Shown here: piece by piece, positions 9,047-18,983 of the stretch
Numbering within the stretch: position 1 is the stretch's first letter
Layout: the number at the start of each line of letters is the position of its first letter
NCBI RefSeq assembly: GCF_034932065.1
Contig: NZ_JAYGHP010000015.1
Span: 40,600 to 104,599 of the forward strand
DNA from: Crocosphaera sp. UHCC 0190
GTDB lineage: Bacteria; Cyanobacteriota; Cyanobacteriia; Cyanobacteriales; Microcystaceae
Direction of reading: 5' to 3'
DNA length: 64,000 nucleotides
Program-made: the position numbers and the translations under genes
The notes under the pieces: generated by a model
Databases searched by the model: none
Told to the model about the DNA's origin: nothing
What the model saw: only the letters and a program-made list of their open reading frames with translations

Positions 9047-9129
9047 AGATAAGGCGACTGTGTAAGTGCTGTTATCTAATGGCCCCCTACAGCTTTTTGT
9101 CTTCCCTATCTTCCCTCTCCGTTAAAAAT

Positions 9130-9642
9130 TTACTTACTTCCTGCTTTGACGCATTGTTCAACTAAAGGAAGTACGGCCTCTACATCTTTCCAACCGAGAA
9201 TTTCTGTCACCTTCTTTTCTAGGTTTTTATAAGTACGGAAAAATTCGGCAATTTCGTCTAAGCGGTGAGGGGCAATATCTTTGAGAGACTTGACTCCAAA
9301 ATAACGAGGATCTTTATCGGGAACACAGAGAACTTTTTCATCCCGATCGCCACCATCAATCATTTCTAACATCCCAATGGGACGGGCCGTAATCACACAA
9401 CCAGGAAAAGTTGGTTGATCCATCAACACCATTCCATCTAAGGGATCTCCATCATCCGCTAAGGTATTAGGCACAAACCCATAGTCATAGGGATATTGTA
9501 CTGAGGCATAGAGTACCCGATCTAAGGCAAAAGCATTAAGATCTTTGTCAAATTCGTATTTATTCTTACTCCCTGCAGGAATTTCAATTAATACATTGAT
9601 TAAACCAGGTTTCGGTTGGGCCGGAATGCGCGTTAAGTCCAC
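9130..9642 (-). CDS. ppa: Inorganic pyrophosphatase
   Basis: A soluble family I pyrophosphatase that hydrolyses PPi and so pulls biosynthetic reactions forward. The 170-residue length is standard. [22 protein letters not shown] carries the signature D-[SGDN]-D-[PE]-[LIVMF]-D (DGDPLD), with further metal-binding acidic residues in GDRDEK. It is monocistronic. Confidence 0.95.
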   Translation of the reverse strand: MDLTRIPAQPKPGLINVLIEIPAGSKNKYEFDKDLNAFALDRVLYASVQYPYDYGFVPNTLADDGDPLDGMVLMDQPTFPGCVITARPIGMLEMIDGGDRDEKVLCVPDKDPRYFGVKSLKDIAPHRLDEIAEFFRTYKNLEKKVTEILGWKDVEAVLPLVEQCVKAGSK

Positions 9643-9975
9643 AACTCTCTCCGAATGCTTTACAAGATTAGCTTAATTAGGGACGATTTAATCCCTAGCT
9701 GCTTATTTTACAATGGTGCTGCTCGTTTTCGGGAACTTATCTTTAACTTAGCGATGATAATAATCACATCTTGGAGGTGATCTTCCCCATTGAGGCTAAG
9801 GGATTAAGCAGACATAATATATACAGGATTCAAAAAGCGGGTGCATACAACAGCAAAGGTTATTTATTGTTTCAGCAGTAAATAGCCCCTTTTTTTTTGG
9901 TTTACATACTGAATAAACCCACGGATGAGTTGATCATATAAAATTAAGGAAGACTTAGCCAATCTTAGTATCATT
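9643..9975. other. Spacer between divergent ppa and the 2TM gene
   Basis: 333 bases without a protein gene. It must hold both divergent promoters. Its right half contains a promoter-like pair and an orphan terminator, listed separately as a possible small RNA. The rest shows nothing I recognise. Confidence 0.6.
9825..9898 (+). ncRNA. Candidate small RNA or leader attenuator
   Basis: A promoter-like pair TTGAGG (9790-9795) and CATAAT (9813-9818) has a 17-bp spacer. About 35 bases after the predicted start, a 9-bp stem (9858-9866 with 9879-9887, one G-U pair) is followed by nine T (9890-9898), a good intrinsic terminator with no protein gene before it. The transcript would be about 74 nt. It may be an independent RNA or an attenuated leader of the gene at 9976. 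Confidence 0.35.
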
Positions 9976-10473
9976 ATGTCTGCTTCTGACGTACAACCCC
10001 CTGAATCTTATCGCAAGGAAGAGGTTCAAGAAATTCTGCACTTGGCGATCGCCCGCAAAACTGAGTCCGAGGAGTTATCTCGTACCCAACTTTGGGAAAT
10101 TGCGGCAGAATTAGAGATTGATCCAGAATCTCTACAAATTGCTGAACAAGATTGGTTATCCCAAAAACAACGTCAACAGAAACGAACGGAGTTTGAGCAG
10201 TATCGACGGGAACAATTAAAGCAAAAAACTGTCAAGTATTTGATTATTAATGCTTTTTTACTGTTGCTCAATTTTTTGGCTGCTGGTACCTTATCTTGGT
10301 CACTATACCTCTTGTTATTATTAGGATTACCCCTGGCTTTAGATAGTTGGAAAACCCTGCAAACTGAAGGGCAAGCCTATGAAAAAGCTTTTCAACAATG
10401 GTATTTTAAGAAGGAGATCGAAGAATCAATTTCTAGTGTTTGGAATAAGATTAAGAAAGCTTGGCAGTCTTAA
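9976..10473 (+). CDS. 2TM domain-containing protein
   Basis: A 165-residue protein. The soluble N-terminal half (YRKEEVQEILHLAIARK...LSRTQLWEIAAELEID) resembles the short helical module often fused to a 2TM domain. Two close hydrophobic segments follow (YLIINAFLLLLNFLAAGTL and YLLLLLGLPLALDSW), ending in a charged tail. Function unknown. It is followed in the same direction by a membrane GTPase-like gene, so the two may be an operon. Confidence 0.65.
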   Translation: MSASDVQPPESYRKEEVQEILHLAIARKTESEELSRTQLWEIAAELEIDPESLQIAEQDWLSQKQRQQKRTEFEQYRREQLKQKTVKYLIINAFLLLLNFLAAGTLSWSLYLLLLLGLPLALDSWKTLQTEGQAYEKAFQQWYFKKEIEESISSVWNKIKKAWQS

Positions 10474-10548
10474 ATATTCCCTTGAGATTGATTGAAGATC
10501 GGCCATGGGAGGAGTACAATCAAAATAAGGGTGATTATAGGTAAAAAA

Positions 10549-11940
10549 ATGGCGGTTAAACTAAACAAACCGATTTTGGTTGCTGGTGTTGGTCTTTCCT
10601 TTTTATTATGGCTTGGGGAAAGTCTTCATCAAGAGATTTTAGCATTCGGAGAATGGGGACTCTTGGGATTAATGGCCCTGGGAAGTGGAGTCTGGTGGTG
10701 GCAACAAAAAACACAAGAATTGCCAATTCTTAAACCAATTTCTCCCTTAACCTTAGAAGATGCAAATCAGGCGATCGCCAAGACAGAAACCCTATTAGAT
10801 TATATAGTTAAAGAATGGCCCAATCTTAACATCTCTAGTCTACAACAAAAATCAAGCCAATTACCAACCAGATTTAATCAATCAGTTGTTTCTCTTGGTT
10901 TAGTTGGAGGAACAAAAACAGGAAAAACAACATTAAAATCCTTATTAATAGCTCAAAATATAGATAGTAATCTTGACTTTATAGACAGTGAATACTTACT
11001 AATAGATGACAAAAATAAACCAGTTATTTCAGATTTAATTTTATTTTTAACCACAGGAGATTTAACAGAATCTGAATGGCAAATAATTCAACAATTACAG
11101 CAAAATCATCAACGCTGTTTAATTGTTTTCAATAAACAAGATCAATATATTCCTGAAGAAAGAGTATTAATTCTACAACAATTACAGCAACGGGTAAAAT
11201 CAATTATTCCAGCAGAAGATGTTATTTCTATTAATGGCATTCAAACTGAATTAAAAGTTAGGCAATATCAAACAGATGGATCACAGCAAGAATGGATAGA
11301 AAATCAACCGCCCAAAATTGAGCCATTAGTTACACGAATTAAACTTATTTTAGAACAGGAAAGACAACAATTAATCTGGGGAAATATTTGGCGTGAAGCA
11401 GTAGAAATTAAACAACAAGCTAAAGAAATACTCAATCAAATTAGAAGCGATCACGCCCTTCCTATAATAGAACAATATCAGTGGATAGCTGCGGGAACTG
11501 CCTTTGCGAACCCTGTTGCAGCTTTAGATTTATTAGCAACGGCAGCAATTAATACGCAAATGGTTCTTGATTTAAGTGATATTTATAACCTAAAATTCTC
11601 CCTAGCTCAAGGACAAACTGTTTCCGCCAAAATTGCTAAGGCAATGGTACAATTAGGAGTAGTTGAATTGTCTACCCATGCCATTAGTGGGTTATTAAAA
11701 AGCAATGCAGTCACTTATGTAGCAGGGGGCGTAACCCAAGGCATTAGTGCAGCTTATTTAACCCGTCTAGCTGGCTTAAGTTTAGTTGAATATTTCCAAG
11801 AACAAGACATTAATACATCGGGGAATAAAAAAATAGATTTAGAAAAATTATCTCAAAAATTAAAACAAGTCTTTGAGCAAACCAAGCGAACAGAATTACT
11901 ACAAAACTTGGTTAAACAAGGCATTCCTAAATTAACATAA
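10549..11940 (+). CDS. Membrane-associated GTPase-like protein with DUF697-type C-terminus
   Basis: About 463 residues from ATG 10549. The TTG at 10492 would add 19 residues; MAVKL is the more likely start, as relatives begin this way. Two hydrophobic N-terminal stretches are followed by a P-loop GGTKTGKTT and a NKQD guanine-specificity motif, so it looks like a GTPase, though the usual DxxG switch II motif is not obvious. The C-terminal half (IAAGTAFANPVAALDLLATAA) is alanine-rich and DUF697-like. Function is unknown; a role in membrane remodelling is only a guess. Confidence 0.65.
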   Translation: MAVKLNKPILVAGVGLSFLLWLGESLHQEILAFGEWGLLGLMALGSGVWWWQQKTQELPILKPISPLTLEDANQAIAKTETLLDYIVKEWPNLNISSLQQKSSQLPTRFNQSVVSLGLVGGTKTGKTTLKSLLIAQNIDSNLDFIDSEYLLIDDKNKPVISDLILFLTTGDLTESEWQIIQQLQQNHQRCLIVFNKQDQYIPEERVLILQQLQQRVKSIIPAEDVISINGIQTELKVRQYQTDGSQQEWIENQPPKIEPLVTRIKLILEQERQQLIWGNIWREAVEIKQQAKEILNQIRSDHALPIIEQYQWIAAGTAFANPVAALDLLATAAINTQMVLDLSDIYNLKFSLAQGQTVSAKIAKAMVQLGVVELSTHAISGLLKSNAVTYVAGGVTQGISAAYLTRLAGLSLVEYFQEQDINTSGNKKIDLEKLSQKLKQVFEQTKRTELLQNLVKQGIPKLT

Positions 11941-11966
11941 ACTCTCAATAGGATTCATTACACAAC

Positions 11967-12028
11967 TAGGGCGGGTTGATCTGACCTATTTTTGAGTATC
12001 ATAACTACTCTAAAAAACCCGCCCCTAC
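11967..12028. repeat. 62-bp long-hairpin repeat, copy 2
   Basis: Same length and same GC-rich inverted ends as the copy at 8257-8318, with a diverged middle. It lies between the convergent GTPase-like and pgm genes and could fold into a strong stem at both 3' ends. Confidence 0.75.
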
Positions 12029-12046
12029 AATCTTTTGTATAATTAA

Positions 12047-13711
<1,665 letters not shown>

Positions 13712-13795
13712 CTATACCCTTAAATGGTTTGGGGCATGATTTATAATTACTTTACCTTTATTTAGCCTTATATCAACCAAGGAGTCTAGTTTAAG

Positions 13796-13821
13796 TAGGG
13801 GTCAACGGCCGTTGACCCCTA
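13796..13821. repeat. 28-bp-family palindrome, GTCAACGGCCGTTGAC core (26-bp perfect)
   Basis: A perfect 26-bp palindrome centred on GGCC with TAGGGG/CCCCTA ends. It starts 15 bases beyond the stop codon of the shortened DUF2442 gene. Siblings with the same core are at 29074, 38433 and 48828. Confidence 0.85.
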
Positions 13822-13836
13822 GTCATTGAATAGAAT

Positions 13837-14019
13837 TTAAGCAGCTACAGTTGTTTTCTTATGGGGACGACGTGCTGGCGAACCTGTTAACATTCCTGAG
13901 ACACTAATATCCTCATCTATATCAGGCCAATGTATCCCTTGTCCATCACCAATAATTTCATCTTCGGTAATTTGAACGTTTAATAAGCGTGGTTCTATGA
14001 CATTAACTACAGTGTTCAT
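13837..14019 (-). CDS. DUF2442 protein with the middle deleted
   Basis: A 60-residue protein. Its N-terminus (NVIEPRLLNVQITED) and its C-terminal block (GDGQGIHWPDIDEDISVSGM) both match the DUF2442 family, which is usually about 80 residues or more. The usual middle, with DGR-x-(I/L)-SVPLAWYPRL-type text, is missing, and VQITEDE runs straight into IIGDGQG. This looks like an in-frame deletion of about 30 codons. A good ribosome site (GGAGG) precedes the ATG. DUF2442 proteins often pair with DUF4160 toxins; none is beside this copy. Confidence 0.6.
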   Translation of the reverse strand: MNTVVNVIEPRLLNVQITEDEIIGDGQGIHWPDIDEDISVSGMLTGSPARRPHKKTTVAA

Positions 14020-14046
14020 TCCATGCCTCCGGAATTTTAGATTTAA

Positions 14047-14313
14047 CTAGGGGAAGTGTCTATACATTTCTCTTCTATGCAAAACTCTTACAAAAGTAAC
14101 AGTATTATCTTGAAAAGAAATACCAATGCGGTAATCTTCTACTCGAATCCGATAATAATTTCCCTTGTGTTTGAGTTTTTTGATATTTGTCAATAGTTCG
14201 AGTCTATCTGTATTCTCAACATCTTCAATGATTTGTCTGATTTTATGTACTAAGCTGATATTCCGTAACTTGGCTAAGTCTTTTTCAAAACTTTTCCTAA
14301 ATTCAGTTTTCAT
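14047..14313 (-). CDS. RelE/ParE-family toxin
   Basis: An 88-residue protein of RelE-type size and pattern: an N-terminal helix pair (FRKSFEKDLAKLRN...IRQIIEDVENTDRLELL), then NIKKLKHKGNYYRIRVEDYRIGISF, and a final strand VTFVRVLHRREMYRHFP. The R-x-R and terminal HRREMYRHFP residues are typical of mRNA interferases of this fold. Its ATG overlaps the upstream antitoxin stop by 4 bases, the usual toxin-antitoxin coupling. Confidence 0.82.
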   Translation of the reverse strand: MKTEFRKSFEKDLAKLRNISLVHKIRQIIEDVENTDRLELLTNIKKLKHKGNYYRIRVEDYRIGISFQDNTVTFVRVLHRREMYRHFP

Positions 14314-14519
14314 GATTCTCGATTTAGCAGGTTGAAAATACTATCTCTATCAACTAATTCAGTTTTTTCTCCTTCTTCTATGGCCTGTGTCATAGCGATA
14401 TCTTCAATAACTTCTGTCAGTAATTTCTGAAATTCATCGGGGTTTTCTTGGATGATTTCTAGGATTGCTGTTTTTAGGGTTTCTTTGAGCAGATTTTTGT
14501 CTAATGAAAGTTCAGTCAT
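14310..14519 (-). CDS. Antitoxin partner of the RelE-type toxin
   Basis: A 69-residue, acidic, helical protein (LDKNLLKETLKTAILEIIQE, ending FNLLNRES) lying directly before the toxin with a 4-base overlap. I do not recognise a named DNA-binding domain, so it is called an antitoxin from position, size and charge. An HTH or ribbon-helix-helix fold is not evident. Confidence 0.65.
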   Translation of the reverse strand: MTELSLDKNLLKETLKTAILEIIQENPDEFQKLLTEVIEDIAMTQAIEEGEKTELVDRDSIFNLLNRES

Positions 14520-14579
14520 TCCTTTTTCTCTTGAATTAAGGGCGATTCTCTAATTATAATTATTTTCTTGATACCTACC

Positions 14580-15131
14580 TCACTCCTCAGACTTCTCCTC
14601 CTTCTTCAACTCAGGATGCTGTTGTTCTGCATAAACCGTTAAAATCTTCGCCAACAACTCCACCTCACAATCTTTACTCGGACATTTTTGACTCGCTTTT
14701 AGTGCTTGTCCCCAATTTTTTAGGTTTGCCTCAGCTTCGGCAATGGCAATTAAGGGATCGGCTTTGTCAGAGGAATCCGTCATCTGGTTGGCAGAGGCGA
14801 TCACTTCTTTGAGCAACTCAGCGGCTTTATCGGGTTGGTTGAGATTGCCAATGGCTTCGGCAATGGCACTTAAGGCATTGGCTTTGAGAGAGGAATTCGT
14901 CATCTGGTTGGCAGAGGCGATCGCTTCTTTGAGCAACTCAGCGGCTTTATCGGGTTGGTTGAGATTGCCAATGGCTTCGGCAATGGCACTTAAGGCATTG
15001 GCTTTGAGAGAGGAATTCGTCATCTGGTTGGCAGAGGCGATCGCTTGAGAGAAATGTTGATCCTTAGCAAAGGCTACAACCGCTTGTACTTGAGATTCAG
15101 GATGGTTGATTTGCTGACTCACATGAGTCAA
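14580..15131 (-). CDS. Repeat protein built from 40-residue TPR-like units
   Basis: 183 residues read from a TTG at 15131. The core consists of helical units of 40 residues, each with the text SAIAEAIGNLNQPDKAAELL, TPR-like and possibly protein-binding. The C-terminus is charged (KKEEKSEE). There is no signal peptide in this frame. The start overlaps the end of the membrane-segment ORF at 15097-15393 by 35 bases in another frame, so either the two are translationally coupled or a +1/-1 shift has split one longer gene. Confidence 0.6.
   Translation of the reverse strand: MTHVSQQINHPESQVQAVVAFAKDQHFSQAIASANQMTNSSLKANALSAIAEAIGNLNQPDKAAELLKEAIASANQMTNSSLKANALSAIAEAIGNLNQPDKAAELLKEVIASANQMTDSSDKADPLIAIAEAEANLKNWGQALKASQKCPSKDCEVELLAKILTVYAEQQHPELKKEEKSEE
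14761..15046. repeat. 120-bp tandem DNA repeat inside the TPR-like gene
   Basis: Units start at 14761 and 14881, each 120 bp. A third, partial unit starts at 15001 and is identical to the second for 46 bases. The first two units differ at only 4 positions. One unit is exactly 40 codons, so copy-number change keeps the frame. Each of the later units carries a GCGATCGC octamer. Confidence 0.93.
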
Positions 15132-15393
15132 CTTCCAGCGAAACGGAGGAATAAACTTCTGGAAGTGTGATACTAAATGTAGTGTCTAAAAACTTAGGAA
15201 CTATTCCCTCTGGTGTACAAAATAAAATTAGGACAACATTAATCAATAACAGTAAAGTAAACCAGTTACGTCTACGAATTAATTCAGCTATCCATTGCAC
15301 AAACTTAGCTAACGTTTCCGTTGTTTGTTGAACTGTTTCTACTGTTTGCTTTTCAGGATTCTCTGGGGATTCAGGCATATAATAAACCTGCAA
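15097..15393 (-). CDS. Small single-pass membrane protein, possibly the N-terminal part of the repeat protein
   Basis: 98 residues with a polar N-terminus rich in Glu/Thr, one strong transmembrane segment (WFTLLLLINVVLILFC) and an outer tail. The more likely start is the internal Met of MPESPENPEKQ. I do not recognise a family. Its end overlaps the next gene by 35 bases; in the alternative frame the text FRWKLTHVSQQ would join the two, so a frameshifted membrane-anchored repeat protein is possible. Confidence 0.45.
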   Translation of the reverse strand: MQVYYMPESPENPEKQTVETVQQTTETLAKFVQWIAELIRRRNWFTLLLLINVVLILFCTPEGIVPKFLDTTFSITLPEVYSSVSLEVDSCESANQPS

Positions 15394-15732
15394 TGTGGTT
15401 ATAATTAATAATAGGCTAAAGCCTAATTCTACAAGAACTAAGTCCGCCTTCGCGGACTAAATTCTTGGTTGCGTAGGCAACCTTTGTTTATCTAGCTTAA
15501 CTCTTTAGGGTTAAGGTCACTGACACAGCTAATTTTGTGTACCAGGATTGGCGTTTTGTTGGGTTTCGTGCCTCAACCCAACCTACAACCTACAATCTAT
15601 AATTTAACCATATCAACAAAATCACTACACTCAATGGACATTTTGTCTATCTCTTGAAAGTATAAATAATAATTATATTTAGGGTGTGATGATAGATGGT
15701 CAAATAAAAGCGCGAGGAGTTAGAACAGAAAT
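15394..15732. other. Hairpin-rich spacer with dispersed-repeat character
   Basis: No gene. The left part holds a hairpin (AAGAA plus AGTCCGC, 15433-15447, facing GCGGACT and TTCTT, 15452-15466), followed directly by a second one (GGTTGC 15467-15472, GCAACC 15477-15482). Further right is GTTGGGTT (15558-15565) facing AACCCAAC (15575-15582). Both text types are familiar as dispersed intergenic repeats of cyanobacteria. The last 130 bases are plain AT-rich sequence. Confidence 0.6.
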
Positions 15733-16011
15733 TTAGGAAAGAGTTGTAAGGATTTTACGCTCATAATCTCCATATCTTTGAGCATAATAATTCAGAATTG
15801 TATCTATCTGTTGTTTAGCATCAGATGAGAGATTAAGGGGATAGTGAAGTTGTAGATGATCTACCTGGCTTTGAGTATAATCAAACTGTTGAGATTGTTG
15901 AGGAATTAAGTCAATGATAATCCCTTCAATTTGGCGTAAATGAGCCGCTAATTCTCGATAGATAGCTAAGGGTAAATTAGGATAAGTGATTTGTTCTGGC
16001 TCTTGTTTCAT
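15733..16011 (-). CDS. Hypothetical small protein
   Basis: 92 residues, soluble, glutamine-rich (LIPQQSQQFDYTQSQVDHL) and predicted helical, with a tyrosine-rich C-terminus (NYYAQRYGDYERK). I recognise no domain. It starts 18 bases after the lipoprotein gene on the same strand, so the two probably share a transcript. Confidence 0.55.
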   Translation of the reverse strand: MKQEPEQITYPNLPLAIYRELAAHLRQIEGIIIDLIPQQSQQFDYTQSQVDHLQLHYPLNLSSDAKQQIDTILNYYAQRYGDYERKILTTLS

Positions 16012-16029
16012 GGTGTTAATTATTGGTTT

Positions 16030-17154
16030 TTAAGACCAATCTGTTAAAGTAATTGTTACATCACCTTTTTGACGACCTCGAAGGCCGGTTTCAGATTTCT
16101 GTGAATTGTCATTCGAGCCGATTCGACCATCAAATTCAGCCTGTATTCCAGGTTCAATGGTGTAAGTAGCTGCTAATTCAACTCTCATACTGCTAATAAT
16201 TTTTTTGGTTCCTTTCTCTGAAATTTGCAAAGTCAGAGTCGAAACTTGCAAAGTTTTTTCTCCTGAATTACAGAGTGTTCCGTTAACGAGTGGATTAGCT
16301 GAATTTTCATCTTTAATCTCGACTTCTTGTAAAACAATATTATTGACTGTGCCATAGCCACTCGGTTCTGGGGGGGCAATAGGCGGAGCCTTAGGGGTAG
16401 GGGGTTGGACTGGCTCTTCTGCTGGTTCTCCCACAGCACGGGATACATTTAACCCATACTGCTCCAAGACAATATAAGGTTGGAGACTATTGCCATTAAT
16501 AGATTTAACCCGTACTTGTCCATTGGAGAGGGCGGCCCCTTCTGTTACCTGACGGGCCACATTTTCATTGGGGACTTTAACAATAGCCACTGATTTTCCA
16601 TTAAACTTAACGACACCTGAGACAAATACCCCTCTCGCTTCATTGGGAATGGGTAAGCTCGGTTCTGGAATGGAAGGCGGAACGGAAGATACAACGGAAG
16701 ATGAAGCTTGACAGCGACTTTCAACAGCCACCGCATTAGTTACCCCGCCACGACTTGACCCAGCAGCAGCATTAGTCGCTCCGCCACCACTTGACCCAGG
16801 CTTAGTATTAGTTACACCGCTAGTATCGGTTTTCCCTTTAACCACTGGTGCCAAGGGTAGAAAAGCAAAGGGGTTATTTTTATTTTGTGGTTTTTTGATT
16901 TCGTTGCGGCGGGTACTGGGATCAGTAGAGGGAATTAAGTTATTTGTAGGAGGTGCTGGGGGAGTAACTGCGGTTTCGTCGGTTTTTTCAGGGGTTTTTC
17001 CCGCTTTTTTAGACCCATCATCAGGAGATTCAGCGACAGGAGGCTCTTCTGAGGGTTCCTCAGATTTTTGGAACAAGCCACACCCGCCTAATGTCAGAGC
17101 TAGATAACTCATCAGTAGGACTAAGGGTAATTTTTTCATGGTTAGTTTGGTCAA
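16030..17154 (-). CDS. Proline-rich lipoprotein of unknown function
   Basis: 374 residues. The signal peptide ends in a lipobox (LTLGGCG, Cys near residue 25). Then come an acidic/proline-rich linker, a Gly/Ser/Asn repeat region (GSSGGGATNAAAGSSRGG), and a more ordered domain starting RGVFVSGVVKFNGKSVAIV that ends with VLEQYGLNVSR. A C-terminal beta-rich domain carries conserved text (LQEVEIKDENSANPLVNGTL). The middle domain faintly resembles PilP-like pilus lipoproteins, but I would not name it. Confidence 0.6.
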   Translation of the reverse strand: MTKLTMKKLPLVLLMSYLALTLGGCGLFQKSEEPSEEPPVAESPDDGSKKAGKTPEKTDETAVTPPAPPTNNLIPSTDPSTRRNEIKKPQNKNNPFAFLPLAPVVKGKTDTSGVTNTKPGSSGGGATNAAAGSSRGGVTNAVAVESRCQASSSVVSSVPPSIPEPSLPIPNEARGVFVSGVVKFNGKSVAIVKVPNENVARQVTEGAALSNGQVRVKSINGNSLQPYIVLEQYGLNVSRAVGEPAEEPVQPPTPKAPPIAPPEPSGYGTVNNIVLQEVEIKDENSANPLVNGTLCNSGEKTLQVSTLTLQISEKGTKKIISSMRVELAATYTIEPGIQAEFDGRIGSNDNSQKSETGLRGRQKGDVTITLTDWS

Positions 17155-17272
17155 AAAAGAGTATTCAGACTACTACTTTACAATATTAGCCTGATTTCTC
17201 TGGGGGGACTGGCCACAAAAAGACGGAAAATTACTGATTTTCCTTATAATTTAGGATATTTCTCCCATAAGG

Positions 17273-18334
17273 CTAAAGTCCTAATTTGTCCATTAATTGA
17301 GAGATTTCAAAAGCATCTCCCATTAATTCCTGAATACAGCTAACCTTAATTTTTTCTTGCAGTCGCACTTTCCCAAAGGCTTGATCAACAATTTCAACAG
17401 TGCCTAAGGTATCAAGATCCACTGAAAGAATGGGAACTTCTAAATCTTCGGCCCGACTGATGATTAATGGTTGAGGTGCCATGTGTCCCGTCAGAATCAG
17501 ACAACTGGTAGAGGTTTCTAGGGCAGCCAGTTGTAAATCTGTGCGATCGCCTCCCGTGACAACTGCCTTATTTTGTCCTTGACGGAAATATTCTAAGGCG
17601 GAATTAACATTCATGGCCCCAATGGTGAGACTTTCTACCATTAAGTCTAGGCGATCGCTACGGCATAAAACCTGGGCGTTTAATTGGTGAGCAATTTCTC
17701 TGACGCTGACACTCCGCAGTAAACGACTCGACGGCAACAACCCTAAAACCGTAATTCCCCGACTCTCTAGATAGGGTTTGACCAAAGTGCGAGTGGCTTC
17801 TAGGGCTTCAGTGGGAATATCATTAATTAACACCCCGATCAGATGAGAGCCTAATTCTGCCTTGGCTTTTAAGATACTATCAACGACTAAGGGAGAATTA
17901 TAGCGGGCCACCAGCAAAATGGCCGCGTCTAGGGTTTGGGCCATATCCCCAAGGGATAGGCCAAATAAACTGCCTTCCCAGAGTGTCCCTGCCCCTTCTA
18001 AAATCGCCACATCAACCGCAAGATCGGATAATTGTTGCTGTAATAATTGGCTATAATTTGTTGTATCTTCTCCCGTCAGGCGTTTTTCAACGGTTTTGTC
18101 TTCTAGGGAGATAAGAGGCGATCGCACTCGCTCCTCTGGTAAACTTAAAGCCTCAGAGATAAACTGTACATCGGCTTCGGTTTGGCTATCCTCCGAATAA
18201 GTACCGAGGGGTTTACTATAAGCAAAGGATAATCCTTTTGCTTGAAATTGATGGGCCAGTCCTAGGATGGTTCCTGATTTACCACTATAGGCTTCTATTG
18301 ACCCGACTAATAAATATTTGGCTGACTGTGCCAC
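17273..18334 (-). CDS. Phosphotransacetylase family protein with BioD-like and DRTGG domains
   Basis: 353 residues. The N-terminal 200 resemble the BioD/CobQ-type P-loop fold ([16 protein letters not shown] in place of a classical Walker [14 protein letters not shown]). The C-terminal part has the DRTGG-domain pattern with [16 protein letters not shown]. Such proteins match the N-terminal regulatory half of Pta but lack the catalytic acetyltransferase domain, so it is probably regulatory. It is followed in transcription by nothing on this strand for 120 bases. Confidence 0.75.
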   Translation of the reverse strand: MAQSAKYLLVGSIEAYSGKSGTILGLAHQFQAKGLSFAYSKPLGTYSEDSQTEADVQFISEALSLPEERVRSPLISLEDKTVEKRLTGEDTTNYSQLLQQQLSDLAVDVAILEGAGTLWEGSLFGLSLGDMAQTLDAAILLVARYNSPLVVDSILKAKAELGSHLIGVLINDIPTEALEATRTLVKPYLESRGITVLGLLPSSRLLRSVSVREIAHQLNAQVLCRSDRLDLMVESLTIGAMNVNSALEYFRQGQNKAVVTGGDRTDLQLAALETSTSCLILTGHMAPQPLIISRAEDLEVPILSVDLDTLGTVEIVDQAFGKVRLQEKIKVSCIQELMGDAFEISQLMDKLGL

Positions 18335-18360
18335 CCTGTTACTCCTTATCGTTTAATGGG

Positions 18361-18747
18361 TCACGAGGCTGATTCTTCACAGTGTAGCAACTTGCGATAG
18401 AATCCTTGAGGGAAATCTACTGAGTTGGCTGCTTGAAAAGTTTTCAGGACTTCAATCAGATGGTCGATGAATTCTGCATTGAGAATGGTGATTTCATAGC
18501 TTAATTCTGCTTGTCCATCAAACTGCATTCGACAACGGGTTAATTCAGAGGGTAGCTTAGACACATACCAGGAAGCAACAAAAGGGATACCTTGGCCTCC
18601 TTCAATGCGTCGTTGTCCTTCGAGATGACCTTGGGAGTACAAAGAGATAGCATAGGGAAGAATTTTATGTTTATCTTTGTGATAGTAAGGTTGATAGATC
18701 ATCACCTCAGCTTTGGCCGCAGGTGGAATTTGATCGATGGTAGTCAT
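18361..18747 (-). CDS. EbsA-like protein (type IV pilus biogenesis)
   Basis: 128 residues, soluble. YQPYYHKDKHKILPYAISLY and GQRRIEGGQGIPFVASWYV match what I recall of EbsA, a cyanobacterial protein needed for type IV pilus assembly and biofilm self-suppression in Synechococcus elongatus. It lies 26 bases before the DRTGG protein gene on the same strand, so they are likely co-transcribed. The name rests on recalled resemblance. Confidence 0.5.
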   Translation of the reverse strand: MTTIDQIPPAAKAEVMIYQPYYHKDKHKILPYAISLYSQGHLEGQRRIEGGQGIPFVASWYVSKLPSELTRCRMQFDGQAELSYEITILNAEFIDHLIEVLKTFQAANSVDFPQGFYRKLLHCEESAS

Positions 18748-18983
18748 AATGGGCCTTAACCTTCAAAGGTTTGATGGATGATTGTTCAAAATCCGGCTTT
18801 ATTCCATTATAGGTAACTTTGGCATCTATATTTTGTCTCAGGGTTGAGATTTTTGAGTTTTCCTCTCCCCTTAAAACAGCGATCGCTTAATCTATTGTTG
18901 TGTCTATAATTAAGTTAATAAAGTCCTAAAACCCCAACACTCTCTGACTAATTTCAATCTTTCTGAGTTAATTAAATAATAAG

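Noticed and set aside
14761..15046. Possible CRISPR-like array
   Set aside because: The units are contiguous 120-bp coding repeats without spacers.
14743..15048. 101-residue ORF on the plus strand across the 120-bp repeats
   Set aside because: It is the mirror of the TPR-like gene; the repeats keep both strands open. The minus-strand product is the sensible protein.
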